64,000 bases of DNA from Variovorax sp. CF079 (GCF_900101545.1 NZ_FMZU01000023.1:62001-126000); one strand, 5' to 3'. Positions 36,675-45,800 are shown, counted from the stretch's first letter. Translations and numbers: made by a program. Notes: a model not told the origin generated them from the letters alone.

Positions 36675-36818
36675 TCATCTGCTCACGCCGTACTCGGCCG
36701 ACAACTTCTTGACCGGTTCCTTCTCGATGAAAAGCCGCCAGGCAATCTCCAATGTCCGCGGATCGAAGCGCCGCTCGCGCGCGACGCGTTCGAGCGGGTG
36801 GCTGTCAATGACGATCAT
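36675..36818 (-). CDS. Truncated KorA/TrfB-like DNA-binding protein
   Basis: 47 residues: ERVARERRFDPRTLEIAWRL, then FIEKEPVKKLSAEYGVSR, after which a stop comes at once. This resembles the helix-turn-helix region of KorA/TrfB-type repressors (pattern T-x-E-I-A-x-x-x-x-x-x-x-x-P-x-x-x-x-A-x-x-x-G-x-T/S-R), but the second recognition helix and dimerisation part are missing. The start overlaps the end of the preceding membrane-protein gene, as in an operon. A frameshift or truncation is likely. The neighbouring KorB-like gene supports a plasmid or ICE-type regulatory cluster. Confidence 0.45.
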   Translation of the reverse strand: MIVIDSHPLERVARERRFDPRTLEIAWRLFIEKEPVKKLSAEYGVSR

Positions 36819-37152
36819 GGCTGGGCGGCAAGGTCATGAAGAGGCTCATCAGGCCCAGGAATAGCCAGTAGAGCATCAGCGCCCCCACCGAGAACGCAAG
36901 CATGCCCCAGCGCGGAAATCGGGGGTTGCCGATCAGGAAGCCGAAGACCAGGGTTACCAGGAACCCCAAGAATGCGATCGGCACGAACGTCGCGCGCAGA
37001 AACGGCTCCATCAGCACGAGCAAGGCGCAGCATGCCAGGCGCACCATCTGCCAACCGACAAAAAGCGAGATCTCCAGCAACCGAAGCGCGATGGGAATGC
37101 GGTGCGCGGGCACGGTCACAGATCGAGATCGGCCGATATTGAAGTGGTCCAT
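36805..37152 (-). CDS. Small polytopic membrane protein, unknown
   Basis: 115 residues with about three hydrophobic segments (residues 22-46, 50-74 and 81-108) and a Pro-His-rich end (TLPPSHDRH). It has a strong ribosome binding site (GGAGGA) that overlaps the end of the KorB-like gene, so the two are coupled. No family is recognised; it may be an element-borne protein. Confidence 0.6.
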   Translation of the reverse strand: MDHFNIGRSRSVTVPAHRIPIALRLLEISLFVGWQMVRLACCALLVLMEPFLRATFVPIAFLGFLVTLVFGFLIGNPRFPRWGMLAFSVGALMLYWLFLGLMSLFMTLPPSHDRH

Positions 37153-37155
37153 GGT

Positions 37156-37904
37156 TCATTCCTCCGTCGCCCAGCAGACGAGCCGGAGCTCTTTCAAATT
37201 GATGAGGTCGCGAGAGCCATCGCCGAAGCGAATCTCTGCCAGGTCGTTGTCGTGCGCCTTGAGTCGCAACGAACCGCGGCGGGCGCCGCAGTCGCTGCTG
37301 CGCCCGACTCAGCTGGCGGTGGTCGACCAAGAATCGCATCGACGTTGCCACGCGTGATGGCTGCGCTGCCCTCCGGCAACGCCACGGTCTGGGCCGGTCG
37401 TTTCTTCATCGCCGCTGCGAGCTGGTAGAGCACCCGGGTATCGCCACCCACACGTCCTGTCTCGAATGCAGACCGCACCTGCGCCGGCGCGTCGATCAGG
37501 CCCGCGGCCTCGGTGATGAATGATCGAGGCTTGTTGGGCCTGCGGGCAATCTCCGCGCGCGAATACCCCTCCCTCTCGCGCTCCGCGATGAACAGCGCCA
37601 GGTCGAACGGCGACATGTTTTCGCGGTGGAGGTTTCCTGCGGCCTGGGCGAACGGATCCACCCGGTCGTCCAGGAAGGCCGGCACAGTTTCGAGTCCCGC
37701 GCGCCTGGCCGCGCGAACGCGACGTTCCCCCCGGTTCACGATGTAGCGTCCCGCTGCCTCCGGATGCCGGCGCAGCGACACGGGCTCCAGCACCCCGTGC
37801 GTCTGAATCGACTCCGCCAGTTCCGCGATGGTCCTTTCATCGACCGAACGCCGCGGCTGCGATGGATCGAAGTCGATCAACGACAACGCCACCTGCATGG
37901 GCAC
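37156..37904 (-). pseudogene. KorB/ParB-family partition or repressor protein, frameshifted near its C-terminus
   Basis: The first frame gives a ParB-N domain with FDPSQPRRSVDERTIAELAESI, the GERR box (VNRGERRVRAARRAG) and a following helix-turn-helix region (YSRAEIARRPNKPRSFI). Near 37290 the reading must move to another frame, where LKAHDNDLAEIRFGDGSRDL and INLKELRLVCWATEE finish a KorB-type C-terminal domain. Without the shift the protein ends in an unrelated tail at 37194. This is a recent frameshift or a sequence error. The start is uncertain: GTG at 37904 is given, but protein-like sequence continues upstream without an obvious start. KorB-like proteins repress or partition plasmids and integrative elements. 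Confidence 0.75.
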
Positions 37905-38112
37905 GCCATCGGCGATCGATGCGTCAGTCCTGTTCAGCAGATCGCTCGCCCTGAATTGCGCTCGCCGACCTCGTTCGATCTCTCCTTCGTGAAGGGCTAC
38001 GAGTCTAGAGAGACAACTCCGCGAGCTACTGGACCCGCCCGATCATCGATGCTTGTGGCCGCAAGCAGGGCGAGTCTATGAGCACGCCATTCTGCCGCCA
38101 GATCCATTTTGC

Positions 38113-38555
38113 TCACGGCTGCCACAAGCGCCCGCGTGAGAAGAACAAGATCGCGGTAGCCGCCAATGCCATGGCCACGAGCGCGATGGCATGCCGGCAA
38201 ACGCCACGCGTTGCCAAGACCGCAGAGGTGCTCTGAAAATTCGGCACACCTGTGCGTAGGCGATGCTCCCTACCAAACCCGGCCCGCCGGGCGTGGACAC
38301 ATGCAGGATCTCGAACTTCTCGGTGACAACCTCGTCAATCGCAACTGCGTGCTCCCACGCTACAAACTTCATCCATTGCCAATTGCGGGTATCGATTGCG
38401 AGTGCGGCGGTGTGCACCCCCTCACGCTGCGCGGGACCAGAGAGCTGTTCGATCTCTTTCTCAATACGGGCGGCACACGACGTCCAGATCGAGCGATCGG
38501 TCTTCAGAAGTCGGCACCGGCCGTTGCCGCGTGGGGGCGTTGTGCCCTGTCCCTA
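38113..38555 (-). pseudogene. Unidentified decayed gene with a C-terminal membrane helix
   Basis: A minus-strand frame open from about 38555 reads RLLKTDRSIWTSCAARIEKE, then IEQLSGPAQREGV and WQWMKFVAWEHAVAIDEVVTEKFEILHVSTPGGPGLVGSIAY. Around 38235 the protein-like sequence changes frame into a hydrophobic helix (HAIALVAMALAATAILFF) ending at 38113. No good start is seen except GTG at 38417, which is internal to the conserved-looking part. The family is unknown. It probably belongs to the same worn element as the KorB-like gene. Confidence 0.35.
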
Positions 38556-38587
38556 CTGGCCTTTTCAGCGATCCGCCCGAAAAAGCA

Positions 38588-38615
38588 TTGACAACGAACG
38601 CAAGCAAAGTACATT
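38588..38615 (+). promoter_or_regulatory. Sigma-70-type promoter of the TetR gene
   Basis: A perfect -35 hexamer TTGACA (38588-38593), 16-base spacer and -10-like TACATT (38610-38615). It lies immediately before the inverted repeat and 30 bases before the TetR start codon. Confidence 0.5.
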
Positions 38616-38617
38616 TA

Positions 38618-38638
38618 ACACTGTTTATTTAACGGTGT
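38618..38638. promoter_or_regulatory. Candidate TetR operator, 21-base imperfect palindrome
   Basis: The sequence ACACTGTTTATTTAACGGTGT has arms ACAC-x-GTT and AAC-x-GTGT matching symmetrically at all but two pairs around a central base. It sits between the -10 element and the TetR start, so bound repressor would block transcription of the regulator and the genes behind it. Confidence 0.65.
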
Positions 38639-38645
38639 AAGTGAA

Positions 38646-39323
38646 ATGCGACCTGTACTGACCGACGAAGAGGTAGCTCAGTTCCGTGCCGATGTCTGCC
38701 GCGTTGCCGAGGTGCTGTTCGCGCGTCATGGCGTCGAGGGCGTCACGATGCGGCAGATTGCCGCGGAGCTTGCCTGGAGTCCTACCACCGCCTACCGCTA
38801 CTTCAAGAACAAGGAAGAAATCCTTGCGGCTGTGCGAGCCGCTGCATTCAACCGGTTCTGCGAAGTCATCGAAGAAGCGACGCGCTCGAGCCCGGACCCG
38901 CGCAAGAGCGCACGCAACGTCGGCCAGGCCTACCTGGGTTTTGCCCTGGAGAACCCGGACGCCTACCGAATGATGTTCGACGTCAGTCAAGCCGCAGTGA
39001 CCGGCAATGCGGAGCTGACAGAAGCTTTGGCGCGGGCGCGCCGCAGCATGGTGGCATACGTGGCCCCACTGATCGACAAGGGCATCCTGCGCGGCGAAAC
39101 GCAAGCCCTGGGGCAGATGCTGTGGGCGTCCGCACACGGCCTCGTGATGCTGAGGCTCTCGGGCATCGTGGCCGACGACACCGAACTGCGGCAACTCCAT
39201 GAAAGGACCATGTCAGCCCTGGTTCGCGGCGCCCATCAGGGGACGGCCAGCAGCCGCGGCACAAGCGCCCTGGAACGCATCAGCCCCGCCCCCGCTCGCA
39301 AAGCGGCAAGAAAAATCCCCTGA
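38646..39323 (+). CDS. TetR-family transcriptional regulator
   Basis: 225 residues. The helix-turn-helix (about residues 33-60: GVTMRQIAAELAWSPTTAYRYFKNKEE) is typical, and the C-terminal half with the pattern WASAHGLVMLRLSGIV fits the TetR_C (WHG) effector-binding domain. A basic, Ala- and Pro-rich tail of about 25 residues follows. It starts six bases after a palindromic operator and is the first gene of a catabolic cluster in the same direction, so it probably controls itself and the operon in response to a small acyl or aromatic ligand. Confidence 0.92.
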   Translation: MRPVLTDEEVAQFRADVCRVAEVLFARHGVEGVTMRQIAAELAWSPTTAYRYFKNKEEILAAVRAAAFNRFCEVIEEATRSSPDPRKSARNVGQAYLGFALENPDAYRMMFDVSQAAVTGNAELTEALARARRSMVAYVAPLIDKGILRGETQALGQMLWASAHGLVMLRLSGIVADDTELRQLHERTMSALVRGAHQGTASSRGTSALERISPAPARKAARKIP

Positions 39324-39357
39324 ACCCCAACCCCAATCCCACCTCGCAAGGACCATC

Positions 39358-40668
39358 ATGCAGAACCCATCGAAACCGCATCGCGCCGTTGCCGTCGCGG
39401 TTGCTCTCATCCTCAGTGCCTCGGCCTCCCTGGCGCAGGCTCCGCAGCCTCCGCCGCCAGAGGCCACCGATCCCGTGAAGCTGGAACTCATGAAAGGATT
39501 CCCGCCGGCGCCCGACAAAACCGTCAGGCTGTCCACGGTCCTGAAATTCCCCAATGGCCGCTGGGCGTTCCACCACATGCGAGAACTCGGTCCGACGGTG
39601 CAGGTCTGGCGTGGCGACGAGAAGCCGTCCATCGTGCGCGAGGCCCAACAGGATATCGGCGCGCTGAAGTTCGAGGACGACAAGGGCGGCAAGACCACCC
39701 TGGCCGACTGGCAGCGCAGCACCTACACCGATGGCCTTCTCGTGCTGCACAAGGGCGCGATCGTCTACCAGAAGCACTACTCCGGCATGGCCGCCCACCA
39801 GCCGCATTCGCTCTGGTCCATGAGCAAGTCGTTTACCGGCTTGCTCTCAACGATGCTGATCAAGGAGGGGGTGATCGATCCCAACGCCCTGGTCACGAAG
39901 TACCTGCCCGAGCTGAAAGACAGCGCGTGGGCGGATGCCACCGTACAGCAGACGCTCGACATGACCACTGGCGTTGCGTACCAGGAAAACTTCCGCGACC
40001 CGAGCTCCGGCATCTTCCAGTACCTGCACGCCGCCGGGCTGTTGCCTGCGCCTCCCGCTTACAGCGGGCCCCGCGCCATCCCCGACCTGCTGGTGACCCT
40101 CAAGAAGGATGGCGAGCATGGCGCGGGATTCAAATACAAGACCGTCGACACCGAGGTCATGGGCTGGCTCCTGCAGCGCGTCACGGGCAAGAGCTATTCC
40201 GCGCTCCTGTCCGAGCGCCTCTGGTCGCGCATCGGCGCCCAGGATGACGCGTACGTCTGGGTCGACCCGATCGGCACGCAGATCACCAGCGTGGGCTTCA
40301 GCGCAACGCTGCGAGACCTTGGGCGGGTGGGCGAGACGCTGCGCACGGCGGGCCGTTCCAACGGGCAGCAGGTCATCGCGGAAAGCGTCATCGCGGAAAT
40401 CCGCAAGGGCGCCGACATCGAGAAGTTCAAGGCCAGCGGCCAGGCGACGCGCTTCGGCTACTCGTATCACAACCAGTGGTGGATTCCCCACGACCGCGAC
40501 GGCACCTTCGAGATGAAGGGATTGAACGGGCAGCACATGCACATCAACCCGGCGGCCGAGCTGGTCATCGTCAAGCTCTCTTCCCACCCCAATGGCGATA
40601 CCGGCTTCACGCACAACCTCGACCGGCGGGCGTTCGCCGCCATCGCTGCCGCGCTGCGCGCGCATTGA
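39358..40668 (+). CDS. Periplasmic serine hydrolase (NylB/class C beta-lactamase family)
   Basis: 436 residues with a signal peptide (residues 1-27, cleavage after LAQA). It carries the beta-lactamase-fold catalytic SxxK (S154-M-S-K157) and a Tyr at 260 in KYKTVD at the spacing of NylB-type 6-aminohexanoate-dimer hydrolases. It probably cleaves an amide or ester outside the cytoplasm, and the product would then be taken up and activated by the genes behind it. The start was chosen at the signal peptide Met; upstream codons belong to the TetR gene's 3' region. Confidence 0.9.
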   Translation: MQNPSKPHRAVAVAVALILSASASLAQAPQPPPPEATDPVKLELMKGFPPAPDKTVRLSTVLKFPNGRWAFHHMRELGPTVQVWRGDEKPSIVREAQQDIGALKFEDDKGGKTTLADWQRSTYTDGLLVLHKGAIVYQKHYSGMAAHQPHSLWSMSKSFTGLLSTMLIKEGVIDPNALVTKYLPELKDSAWADATVQQTLDMTTGVAYQENFRDPSSGIFQYLHAAGLLPAPPAYSGPRAIPDLLVTLKKDGEHGAGFKYKTVDTEVMGWLLQRVTGKSYSALLSERLWSRIGAQDDAYVWVDPIGTQITSVGFSATLRDLGRVGETLRTAGRSNGQQVIAESVIAEIRKGADIEKFKASGQATRFGYSYHNQWWIPHDRDGTFEMKGLNGQHMHINPAAELVIVKLSSHPNGDTGFTHNLDRRAFAAIAAALRAH

Positions 40669-40678
40669 GAGGAACGCC

Positions 40679-41521
40679 ATGAGCACCCACCACACCTTCC
40701 AACCCGGCCTCCTGCGCAACAAGGCCGTGTTCATCACGGGCGGCGGCAGCGGCATCAACCGCCAGATCGCGATCACCTACGCGCTTGCCGGGGCGTCAGT
40801 GACGATCGTTGGCCGCAGCGAGGAAAAGGCGCGCGATGCCGCTGCCGAGATCGGGGCTGTCGGCGGGCATGCGATCGGGCTGTCCGCGGATGTGCGCAGC
40901 TATGAGGCGTTACGAAACGCCGTCGAGCAGGCGCACGCGGCGTTTGGCCCGATCGACATCGTGGTCGCCGGCGCCGCCGGAAATTTCGTCGCGCCGGCGA
41001 CGGGGATGAGTTCCAACGGCTTTCGTGCCGTCATCGACACCGATCTGGTCGGGACTTTCAATGCGCTACGCGCCGCCTACGATTTCCTTCGCAAGCCATC
41101 CGCCCTGGTGCTGGCCATTTCCGCCGTCCAGTCCAGCATGCCCACCTACGCCCAGGCCCATGTGTGCGCCGCCAAGGCCGGCATCGACATGTTGATTCGC
41201 TCACTGGCGGTGGAGTGGGCCGAGGATGGAATCCGATGCGTGGGCATAGCGCCGGGCCCGGTGGCCGATACCGAAGGCATGGTCCGGCTCGCGCCGCAGG
41301 GCCAGGAAAGCTGGGCCAGGCTGCTGCAGTCCATTCCGTCCGGACGTGGCGCATCCAAGCAGGAGATCGCCGACCTGGCGCTGTACCTGGCCAGCGAATC
41401 CGGGCGCTATATCAATGGCGTGGTGATTCCGATCGATGGCGGCTTCTCCGCCGTCGGCTCCCTGGAGTTCGGACGGATGCTGAAGGATTCTGTCGCGCAG
41501 GCCGCCAGCGCCGCCACCTGA
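40679..41521 (+). CDS. Short-chain dehydrogenase/reductase of the 2,4-dienoyl-CoA reductase type
   Basis: 280 residues. The nucleotide-binding motif is TGGGSGI (T20-I26). The usual Tyr-x-x-x-Lys is replaced: the sequence is QAHVCAAKAG, so only the Lys is present, as in peroxisomal 2,4-dienoyl-CoA reductases (pattern V-H-A-x-x-A-K). The later motif IAPGPVADTEG and the dinucleotide segment also agree. It probably reduces an unsaturated acyl-CoA using NADPH, in keeping with the acyl-CoA synthetase encoded next. It starts 11 bases after the hydrolase gene. Confidence 0.85.
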   Translation: MSTHHTFQPGLLRNKAVFITGGGSGINRQIAITYALAGASVTIVGRSEEKARDAAAEIGAVGGHAIGLSADVRSYEALRNAVEQAHAAFGPIDIVVAGAAGNFVAPATGMSSNGFRAVIDTDLVGTFNALRAAYDFLRKPSALVLAISAVQSSMPTYAQAHVCAAKAGIDMLIRSLAVEWAEDGIRCVGIAPGPVADTEGMVRLAPQGQESWARLLQSIPSGRGASKQEIADLALYLASESGRYINGVVIPIDGGFSAVGSLEFGRMLKDSVAQAASAAT

Positions 41522-41546
41522 AATCTGCAAGAAAAAGGAGACAACG

Positions 41547-43424
41547 ATGAGCAACACCTGCGGCGTCGCCTTGCCGACCATCGACACACCCAGCCCTGGA
41601 ATGCGCTTCGAAGACTGGATTCAGGCTACGAACGTGTTCGATGCCATCGAGCGCACGCAAAGGCGCTGCGCCGGCGGCAAGACAGCCATCACCTTCCTCG
41701 GCACGGAGCCTGAAGCCCCGCCACACAAGCTCAGCTACACCCAACTTGTGGAGGGGATCGCGCGGACGGCGAATGCCTTCCGGTCTCTCGGCTTGCGGCG
41801 GGGCGACGTGGTGGCCTATATGCTGCCGTCGCTGGTCGAAACGCAGTTCGTGCTGTGGGGCGCGGCGACGGCTGCGTCGGCCTTGCCGCTCAACCCGCTG
41901 CTGAAGGCCGAGGAGATCGCCAGCCTTTGCCGGGCAGCCGGTGTCAAGGCGCTGGTGGCACTGGGACCTCTGCCGGGCACCGAGATCTGGGACAAGGCCG
42001 AGCGGGTAAGAGCGCTGGTGCCGGCGATCGGCGCCCTGATCCAGGTGGGAGGTGAGAAAGCCGCCAGCGGCGCCAAGGTTCATCTCCTGGCGGATCTGCT
42101 GCGGTCGAACTCGCGGCAACTGGCATTTTCTGACCTGCCCGAGCCAGACGATGTCGCCGCCTATTTCCACACGGGCGGAACGACCGGTGCGCCGAAGCTG
42201 GTTATTCATACCCATCGCAACCAGCTGGCCGCTGCCTACGGAGGCGCCTGGGCGGTAGGCGCTTGCACCGACGATGTGATCGTCAACGGTTTGCCGATGT
42301 TCCACGTGGCATCCGCAATCTTTTGCAGCCTGGCCATGTTCGTTGCCGGCGCGGAAGTGGTGATCCTCTCGCCAGCCGGATTTCGCAACCCCCAGATCGT
42401 CGCCAACTTCTGGCGCATCGTGGAGCGCACCGGAACGACCATCGTCGGCGGCGTACCCACGGCGCTCTCGGCCGTGGTGAAGGTCGATCCGAAAGGCGCG
42501 GACTTGAGCCGCGTGCGCATCAACATCTGCGGTGCCTCCTTGCTTCCTCGCAGTGTCGCCGAGCAGATGGAGCTGCTCACGGGCAAGCCCATGCGTGAGG
42601 TCTACGGCATGACCGAAGCCGGTGGCGTGATCTGCGTCGACCCGGTGTCCCGCGCGCGGGTCATGGGGTCCGCGGGGTGCCCCATACCGTTCTGCGAAGT
42701 CGAGGCGCGCGCGCTGGCCGGAACAAGCGCCTCGAGCCGCTCCTGCATGCCGGGTGAGGCGGGCATGCTCGTGGTTCGCGGGCCCAACGTGACGCCCGGC
42801 TACAAGGACGCCGGGCAATCCGCCAGCCTCTTTACCGAGGACGGCTGGCTCATCACCGGAGACGTGGGGTACGTCGACGCCACCGGTCGTGTGTTCATCA
42901 CGGGTCGCGCCAAGGACCTGATCATCCGCGGCGGCCACAACATCGACCCGGCTGTCATCGAAGAGTGCCTGATGCGGCACCCCGCAGTGGCCGATGCGGG
43001 CGCGGTGGGCATGCTGGACGCCTACGCGGGCGAAGTGCCGGTGGTCTATGTCACGTTGCGGCAAGGCGCTAGCGTCACGGAGGACGAATTGCTGGCTTTC
43101 GCCAAGGCCACCATCAATGAACCGCCCGCGCTCCCGCGGCGGCTCTTCGTCCTGGAGCAACTGCCCATGACCGCCGTGGGAAAGATCTACAAGCCCGCAC
43201 TGCGGCAGGACTGCACACGGCAGCACTTGCTGGAGGTGCTCCAGGGTGAATCGATCGCAGCCCTGACGGTGCGCGAGGAACCCGGCCGCGGCCTGGTCGT
43301 GTGCATCGAGTTGGCAGCCGCCGAGGAGGACTCCTCCCACGAAACCCGTCAGCGCATCGCTGCCGACTTGAAGGGCTATCTGCTCACCCTCGAGTGGGCA
43401 AGCTCCCAGGCAAGCCCGTCCTGA
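41547..43424 (+). CDS. Acyl-CoA synthetase (AMP-forming, adenylate-forming superfamily)
   Basis: 625 residues. It has the P-loop-like motif FHTGGTTGAPKL, the motif YGMTEAGG, the ATP-binding TGDVGYVDATG, the hinge region GRAKDLIIRGGHNIDPAVIE and the catalytic lysine in the TAVGKIYK motif. It activates a carboxylic acid with ATP and CoA; the substrate (fatty, aromatic or alicyclic acid) cannot be fixed. A C-terminal extension of about 75 residues beyond the usual end (from QDCTRQHLLEV) is odd. It lies 26 bases after the SDR gene. Confidence 0.9.
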   Translation: MSNTCGVALPTIDTPSPGMRFEDWIQATNVFDAIERTQRRCAGGKTAITFLGTEPEAPPHKLSYTQLVEGIARTANAFRSLGLRRGDVVAYMLPSLVETQFVLWGAATAASALPLNPLLKAEEIASLCRAAGVKALVALGPLPGTEIWDKAERVRALVPAIGALIQVGGEKAASGAKVHLLADLLRSNSRQLAFSDLPEPDDVAAYFHTGGTTGAPKLVIHTHRNQLAAAYGGAWAVGACTDDVIVNGLPMFHVASAIFCSLAMFVAGAEVVILSPAGFRNPQIVANFWRIVERTGTTIVGGVPTALSAVVKVDPKGADLSRVRINICGASLLPRSVAEQMELLTGKPMREVYGMTEAGGVICVDPVSRARVMGSAGCPIPFCEVEARALAGTSASSRSCMPGEAGMLVVRGPNVTPGYKDAGQSASLFTEDGWLITGDVGYVDATGRVFITGRAKDLIIRGGHNIDPAVIEECLMRHPAVADAGAVGMLDAYAGEVPVVYVTLRQGASVTEDELLAFAKATINEPPALPRRLFVLEQLPMTAVGKIYKPALRQDCTRQHLLEVLQGESIAALTVREEPGRGLVVCIELAAAEEDSSHETRQRIAADLKGYLLTLEWASSQASPS

Positions 43425-43443
43425 TCGCAACCAGGAGATCACC

Positions 43444-44439
43444 TTGAAAACCGTCAACAGGCGGACCGCCGCAGCGGCCGTCGCAGCTACGCTTTTGCCT
43501 TTCGGAAGCGTTCGGGCCCAGAGCCCGGCGTTTCCCTCGCGCACCATTTCCGTCGTGGTCGGCTTTCCCGCCGGCGGCGCGACGGACGTCACCGCCCGGG
43601 TCGCGATACCGCACCTTCAAAAGTCGTGGGGACAGTCCGTCATCGTCGAGAACGTGCCAGGTGCCGGTGGTTCCATCGGCGTGCAGAAGATGCTGAATGC
43701 GGCGCCTGAAGGGCACGTCCTGTTTCTCGGTACCGCGAGCGACACGGTGCTGGCACCGCTTGCCATCCAGTCGGCGCGATACAAGCCTGAAGATCTGCGC
43801 CTGCTGGGCTACATGGGCCAAGCCGAATTCGTCATCGTGGGGCGCCCGGGGCTGGCCTTGAACAGCCTGGATGACCTCGTGGCGCACATGCGCGCCGCAT
43901 TCAGCACGGAATTGAGCTACGCCTCCTTCGGGGACGGGTCGATCTACCACCTGATCGGAGAGGACCTGAAGAATCGCAGCGGCGGGAAACTGCTGCACGT
44001 CCCCTACCGGGGTATGGGACCCGTCGTCACCGATCTGATCGGCAATCAGGTCGACCTCGCCTTTTTGCCCGTGGCCGGACAGACTGTGGGCCTCATCAAT
44101 TCAGGCCGGGTGAAGCCCATCGCGCTGACGGGCCCCAAGCGAAATCCCCAACTCCCACAAGTCGCATCGGTGGACGAGTCCCGGCAGATGAAGGGCTTGC
44201 ACCACACCGTCTGGTTGGGCCTGTTCGGCCCTGCCACGTTGCCCGCCGAGGCGGCAAAGAAGGTGAACGCCGCCGTCAATGATGCGATTCGCACCCCGGA
44301 GTACCTCAAGTTCTCGGCTGAGAACGGCACCAGCGTTCCCGACCCCGGCCTGACGCTGCAACAAGCAGCGAAGTTCTATGGCGACGACACCGAGAAGCTC
44401 CGGCGGCTCGCCAGATCGATCAAGCTGGAAGCTAAATGA
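43444..44439 (+). CDS. Tripartite tricarboxylate transporter substrate-binding protein (Bug family)
   Basis: 331 residues with a Tat-like or Sec signal peptide (NRRTAAAAVAAT, cleavage after VRAQ), then the Bug-family fold with FPSRTISVVVGFPAGGATDVTARV and the VPYRGMGP motif. It binds a carboxylate in the periplasm. The start is TTG, preceded by AGGAG; no ATG is available. The membrane TctA/TctB partners are not in this cluster, so it may be an orphan sensor or use a distant permease. The next gene overlaps its last four bases. Confidence 0.9.
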   Translation: MKTVNRRTAAAAVAATLLPFGSVRAQSPAFPSRTISVVVGFPAGGATDVTARVAIPHLQKSWGQSVIVENVPGAGGSIGVQKMLNAAPEGHVLFLGTASDTVLAPLAIQSARYKPEDLRLLGYMGQAEFVIVGRPGLALNSLDDLVAHMRAAFSTELSYASFGDGSIYHLIGEDLKNRSGGKLLHVPYRGMGPVVTDLIGNQVDLAFLPVAGQTVGLINSGRVKPIALTGPKRNPQLPQVASVDESRQMKGLHHTVWLGLFGPATLPAEAAKKVNAAVNDAIRTPEYLKFSAENGTSVPDPGLTLQQAAKFYGDDTEKLRRLARSIKLEAK

Positions 44440-45056
44440 CGGCGCAAACCGCAACGCCGATCCAGTTCTACTTCGACTTCATTTCCCCCTTCGGCTACTT
44501 CGCGAGCCTTCGAATCGACGAGCTGGCCCGACGTTATGGCCGCGAGGTGGAGTGGACATCGATGCTGGTGGGCGTCAGTGTGCTCAAGGTGATGGGTCTG
44601 CCGCCCATCGTCGAGCTTCCGCTGAAGGGTCCATATGTCATCAACGATGCCAAACGCTATGCCAGGCAGCATCAAGTTGCATTCGAACGCCCCAGCACGT
44701 CTCCAACGTCCCGCCCTGTGGAGGCTGGACGCGCCTTCGCCTGGGCAAAGGGGATCGATCCGGCAGCTGCCAAACGGCTCGCCGGATTCATCTTTAGCAG
44801 CTACTTCGTGCGCTGTCTCGACATCTCGGAGGACAGCGTGCTGAGCGCGTGTGTAAGAAAGGCCGGGCTGTCGTGGCCCGCCTTCGAGGCGGCTCGCGCC
44901 GAGGGAACTCCGGCTGAGCTCCTTCGGCGCAATGTCGATGACTCGATCCAGCGCGGCGTGTTTGGTTCGCCCTACTTCATCGTGGATGGAGAGCCGTTCT
45001 TCGGTTTGGAGAAATTGCCGGTTGTCGAAGAGTGGCTCGCCGCTGGCGGATGGTGA
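44436..45056 (+). CDS. 2-hydroxychromene-2-carboxylate isomerase-like protein (DsbA/kappa-GST fold)
   Basis: 206 residues with the thioredoxin-like start QFYFDFISPFGYFASL, where the Ser would bind glutathione, and the C-terminal GVFGSPYFIVDGEPFFGLEKL. HCCA isomerases act in naphthalene and related aromatic degradation, but many relatives have other roles in glutathione-dependent isomerisation. It overlaps the binding-protein gene by four bases and closes the catabolic operon. Confidence 0.9.
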   Translation: MTAQTATPIQFYFDFISPFGYFASLRIDELARRYGREVEWTSMLVGVSVLKVMGLPPIVELPLKGPYVINDAKRYARQHQVAFERPSTSPTSRPVEAGRAFAWAKGIDPAAAKRLAGFIFSSYFVRCLDISEDSVLSACVRKAGLSWPAFEAARAEGTPAELLRRNVDDSIQRGVFGSPYFIVDGEPFFGLEKLPVVEEWLAAGGW

Positions 45057-45158
45057 TCAAGCAGACTCACGGTCGCGGGACGGGCGGCGTTCGCAAACCT
45101 GACCCGCTGGCCTGTTGTCGACGAGCAGCGCAGAATCTAGCTCCTCTAGGAGGGCGCC

Positions 45159-45611
45159 ATGGGCAATCAGCAAACCACCGAGTCTGTGAAGACCGAACTC
45201 GACCGTCTGACTTCCGAGTTCTTCGGCGCTGTGTCGTTTGAACCCGCCAGCAGCCCACCAGCCTATGAGCGCATCCGGTCGCTCTTCATCAAGTCCGGTT
45301 TGCTCATCAAGAACGTGGGAGCCACGCCTGAAATCTCTACTGTTCAGGAATTCATCGAGCCAAGGGAGACCATGGTCCGCAAGGGCGAACTGACGAGGTT
45401 CCTAGAAGAAGAGCTTTCCGAGGTAACGCAAATCTTCGGCAATATCGCGCACCGCTTCAGCGCGTACTCGAAGTCTGGAACCATGAATGGACGCTCTTTC
45501 ACGGCGCGTGGGATGATTTCGACCCAGTTCATTCTGACGCCCACAGGGTGGAAGATGAGCGCAATGGCCTGGGACGATGAGGGGCCCGGCCTGTCATTGG
45601 CAATTACCTGA
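45159..45611 (+). CDS. NTF2-like (DUF4440/SnoaL-type) small protein
   Basis: 150 residues, no signal peptide. The order of helices, the beta strands with FIEPRETMVRKGELTRFLEEE, HRFSAYSK and GMISTQFILTPTGWKMSAMAWDDE, and the length fit the NTF2-like fold, which forms a ligand-binding cone. It follows a strong AGGAGG site. A second NTF2-fold protein with a lipoprotein signal follows within 190 bases. The role is unknown. Confidence 0.75.
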   Translation: MGNQQTTESVKTELDRLTSEFFGAVSFEPASSPPAYERIRSLFIKSGLLIKNVGATPEISTVQEFIEPRETMVRKGELTRFLEEELSEVTQIFGNIAHRFSAYSKSGTMNGRSFTARGMISTQFILTPTGWKMSAMAWDDEGPGLSLAIT

Positions 45612-45800
45612 GTTTCTCTGTACGGGGTTGACCGGTAAGCTCACAGAACCTCTGTATCGCCTGCTCGGGATGCATCAACCGGGCTCGGTCGCTGGCCCGC
45701 GTGAGCCGACCTACCGACTCACCCGTTTGCGGTTTATGTATATATTCGTTAAACCCCTACTTCGCCTACAGCCGAGTTCCCAGACCGAAAAGGAGCACCC

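Noticed and set aside
43444..44439. TctA/TctB membrane partners for the Bug binding protein
   Set aside because: No further gene of the cluster encodes a membrane transporter, so a complete tripartite tricarboxylate transporter is not claimed.
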